From Longimonas sp046498435 (GTDB taxonomy: Bacteria; Bacteroidota; Rhodothermia; Rhodothermales; Salinibacteraceae): a stretch of DNA of 6,693 bases. This document shows, one piece after another, positions 5,373 through 6,693 of the stretch (position 1 is the first letter of the stretch; each line of letters opens with the position of its first letter). Location of the stretch: contig NZ_JAWOAR010000005.1 of assembly GCF_046498435.1 (NCBI RefSeq), positions 1 to 6,693 on the forward strand, given 5' to 3'. Position numbers and translations under genes: made by a program. Under the pieces are notes generated by a model. The model had not been told where the DNA came from. It made no database searches and saw nothing but the letters and a program-made list of their open reading frames with translations.

Positions 5373-6406
5373 TGTGCATGCAGAATGTCTCTGCTGCTCT
5401 CCACTCAGCTTCCTACCGCATCGCAGCGGTTGCACTGCTGGTCGTGCTGATGCCCCTGTTGAGCAGGCCCCCCACCGTTCAGGCACAGCCTGCTCCCGAC
5501 AGTACGCACGTTCCCACCATCGGCGTGCTGGTGCAGGCCTCCGCGCATGCCGCAAGTCATCCCACGCTCTACACCGATGGCTTCAGCGTAGACCGCGCAC
5601 GCTTCGCCGTATCAGGCGATCCGGTGGCGGGGGTGAGCTATGAACTGGAAGGCGACTTCGTAGACGATCTCATCGTCACCGATGCCCACGTGGACCTGCA
5701 ACTGACGTCTCACTGGATGCTGCGGGGCGGGCAGTTTCGTCCGCCGTTCAGTTACGGACAGCTCGTGTCGTCGTCGGCTACGCCGTTTGTGCTGCGGGCG
5801 CGGAGCGTTAAGGCGCTTGGACTGAGCCGTACGCCGGGAGCCGCAGCATCCTATCAGCCGCACAGCGCATGGCACGTGCAGGTCGGCGTGTTTAACGGAG
5901 CGCGCCTGCGTGCAGCACCCGATCGCCCGGAGCCGTCCGCTCAACAGACGGCTGAGGAGCAGTTGCTGTATGTGGCACGGCTGACATGGACCCCCGAGTG
6001 GGATGCAGGGCGTGCCGCCGTGGGCGCAGGCGTGGCCCACGATCCGGCAGGCGCTGCAGCGCAGAGCGGACCGAGCACGCGATACAGCGGCAATGTGCAT
6101 ATTCAGCATCGTACGGTGGCCCTCACGGTAGAGGCTCTGACTCGCACCGAGGCAGCACCGGGCGAGATGGAGACCGGCGCGCAACTCACAGGCACGTACC
6201 AGGTCGCATCCCCCCATACGCTCCGTGCACGAACCGACTGGGTACGCTACAACGGCCCTGCGCCCGAGGCGCCTACGCAGCTGGGCATTGGCTACACGTA
6301 CCAGCCCGTGTCGTATTTGCGTATTGAAACAGACATGATTGCGCCCATTGACGAGCGTGCGCTGAAGCCGGTCGTACTGCGTACACAGCTGCAAATACAT
6401 CTGTAA
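5372..6406 (+). CDS. Phosphate-selective porin O/P (OprO/OprP-like) family outer-membrane protein
   Basis: The 344-residue product has a signal peptide: a basic region ending at Arg16, a hydrophobic core (about 17-30) and a likely cleavage after VQA at residue 38. The mature part has the hallmarks of the porin O/P family: FSVDRARFAVSG (71-82), YELEGDF (90-96), TDAHVDL (103-109), the RGGQFRPPFSYGQLVSS stretch (118-134) and GVFNGARL (172-179), followed by alternating polar/apolar beta strands and a terminal strand ending LQIHL. It should form a beta-barrel for anion, possibly phosphate, uptake in the outer membrane. It is rather short next to Pseudomonas OprP (over 400 residues) and lacks the familiar lysine-rich stretch, so phosphate specificity is not shown. 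I use ATG 5372; ATG 5378 is also possible. Its own promoter with 11-base repeats suggests control by the upstream two-component pair. Confidence 0.85.
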   Translation: MCMQNVSAALHSASYRIAAVALLVVLMPLLSRPPTVQAQPAPDSTHVPTIGVLVQASAHAASHPTLYTDGFSVDRARFAVSGDPVAGVSYELEGDFVDDLIVTDAHVDLQLTSHWMLRGGQFRPPFSYGQLVSSSATPFVLRARSVKALGLSRTPGAAASYQPHSAWHVQVGVFNGARLRAAPDRPEPSAQQTAEEQLLYVARLTWTPEWDAGRAAVGAGVAHDPAGAAAQSGPSTRYSGNVHIQHRTVALTVEALTRTEAAPGEMETGAQLTGTYQVASPHTLRARTDWVRYNGPAPEAPTQLGIGYTYQPVSYLRIETDMIAPIDERALKPVVLRTQLQIHL

Positions 6407-6494
6407 GGACTTCAGAACCCTACTTTATGCAATTCACGCTCATCTTGTATAGTATATATGAATAGTATTTATACTTACCTAAATCACCGGAACT
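6407..6494. other. A/T-rich junction between porin gene and IS256 remnant
   Basis: These 88 bases are clearly richer in A/T than all flanking genes, for example GTATAGTATATATG near 6448. They contain no recognised gene, terminator or complete inverted repeat. Only short GTATA/TATAC arms can be paired. The tract supplies the unrelated tail and stop codon of the transposase fragment, so it may be the scar of a deletion, a remnant of another element, or native flank next to a truncated insertion sequence. Confidence 0.5.
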
Positions 6495-6693
6495 CACACG
6501 CGAGATGGTCTGTCGGCTAAAGCGTCGCCCGCACAGCTCATTGGTAATCTTCTTCACCTTGCGGGTCGAGACGCCCTGGACGACCATCTCCATCAAGGCC
6601 AGCACGAGGGCTTTCTCGTTGCGTTGATAGCGCTCAAAGAGTTCCGTCTTGAAGGTGCCCTCACGGTCGCGGGGGACGTCCAGTTCGAGCGTT
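6420..6693 (-). pseudogene. Truncated IS256-family (mutator type) transposase
   Basis: Read from the right edge of the window, the frame begins TLELDVPRDREGTFKTELFE and continues through ALVLALMEMVVQGVSTRKVKKIT (given here in part: LMEMVVQGVSTRKVKK), ELCGRRFS and TISRV. This is the N-terminal DNA-binding part of IS256-family transposases, which normally have about 400 residues. About 66 residues match the family; homology then stops near 6490 and is replaced by 24 unrelated residues rich in Lys and Tyr, ending at a TAG at 6420. The first catalytic Asp of the DDE triad normally follows soon after the TISRV helix and is absent, so this copy cannot encode an active enzyme. The 5' start lies beyond the window. 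A short internal GTG start at 6605 is not a real start. Confidence 0.88.
6490..6693 (-). mobile_element. Remnant of an IS256-family insertion sequence
   Basis: The part of the element seen is internal to its transposase gene; neither terminal inverted repeat is in the window. Loss of homology at about 6490 marks the broken edge, next to the A/T-rich junction. The other side of the element extends past the right end. Confidence 0.75.

Noticed and set aside
5612..6400. 262-codon minus-strand frame opposite the porin gene
   Set aside because: Cys-, Arg- and His-rich composition with no recognisable domain; the plus strand has signal peptide, porin motifs and a beta-barrel end.
1..6693. CRISPR array, tRNA or rRNA genes, phage or toxin-antitoxin genes
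   Set aside because: No regularly spaced repeats, no cloverleaf or rRNA motifs and no matching proteins were seen on either strand.

Overview
The window looks like a chromosomal segment of a GC-rich, probably salt-adapted member of the Bacteroidota/Rhodothermota side of the tree (Salinibacter-like relatives). This rests on several soft clues: an acidic Asp/Gly-rich secreted protease, an OprO/OprP-type porin of the kind common in Bacteroidota-like bacteria, few clear Shine-Dalgarno sites, and A/T-rich stretches ahead of some starts. The taxonomic call is an inference, not proven by any marker gene.

Layout from left to right. (1) Positions 1-858 hold the 3' part of a proteinase K/aqualysin-type subtilase with an Asp/Gly linker and a C-terminal secretion/binding domain; its beginning lies outside the window. 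(2) Positions 859-1048 are non-coding and carry two hairpins, the larger a likely terminator. (3) A small DoxX-like four-helix membrane protein lies on the minus strand (1049-1417). (4) Diverging from it is a plus-strand pair: a 70-residue DUF2892/YgaP-like membrane protein (1547-1759) and an FAD-dependent pyridine-nucleotide oxidoreductase of the type otherwise found fused to or beside SelD (1796-3001). (5) A CusR-like response regulator (3055-3732) and an overlapping membrane histidine kinase (3710-5170) form a two-component system. (6) A 201-base intergenic region (5171-5371) carries an inverted repeat, three repeats at an exact 11-base pitch, a -10-like box and a possible leader ORF. (7) It precedes a phosphate-selective porin O/P family gene (5372-6406). 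(8) An A/T-rich junction leads into the broken end of an IS256-family transposase gene on the minus strand (to the window edge).

How the parts may work together. The clearest regulatory story is the two-component system followed by a porin whose promoter has the layout typical of OmpR/PhoB-family binding sites (tandem half-sites one helical turn apart, reaching the -35 region). I infer that the kinase senses a periplasmic signal and the regulator switches on the porin. The DoxX / DUF2892 / oxidoreductase group looks like a small membrane redox module, possibly sulfur-, thiol- or quinone-related, with no demonstrated substrate. The protease and the IS256 remnant appear unrelated to these units.
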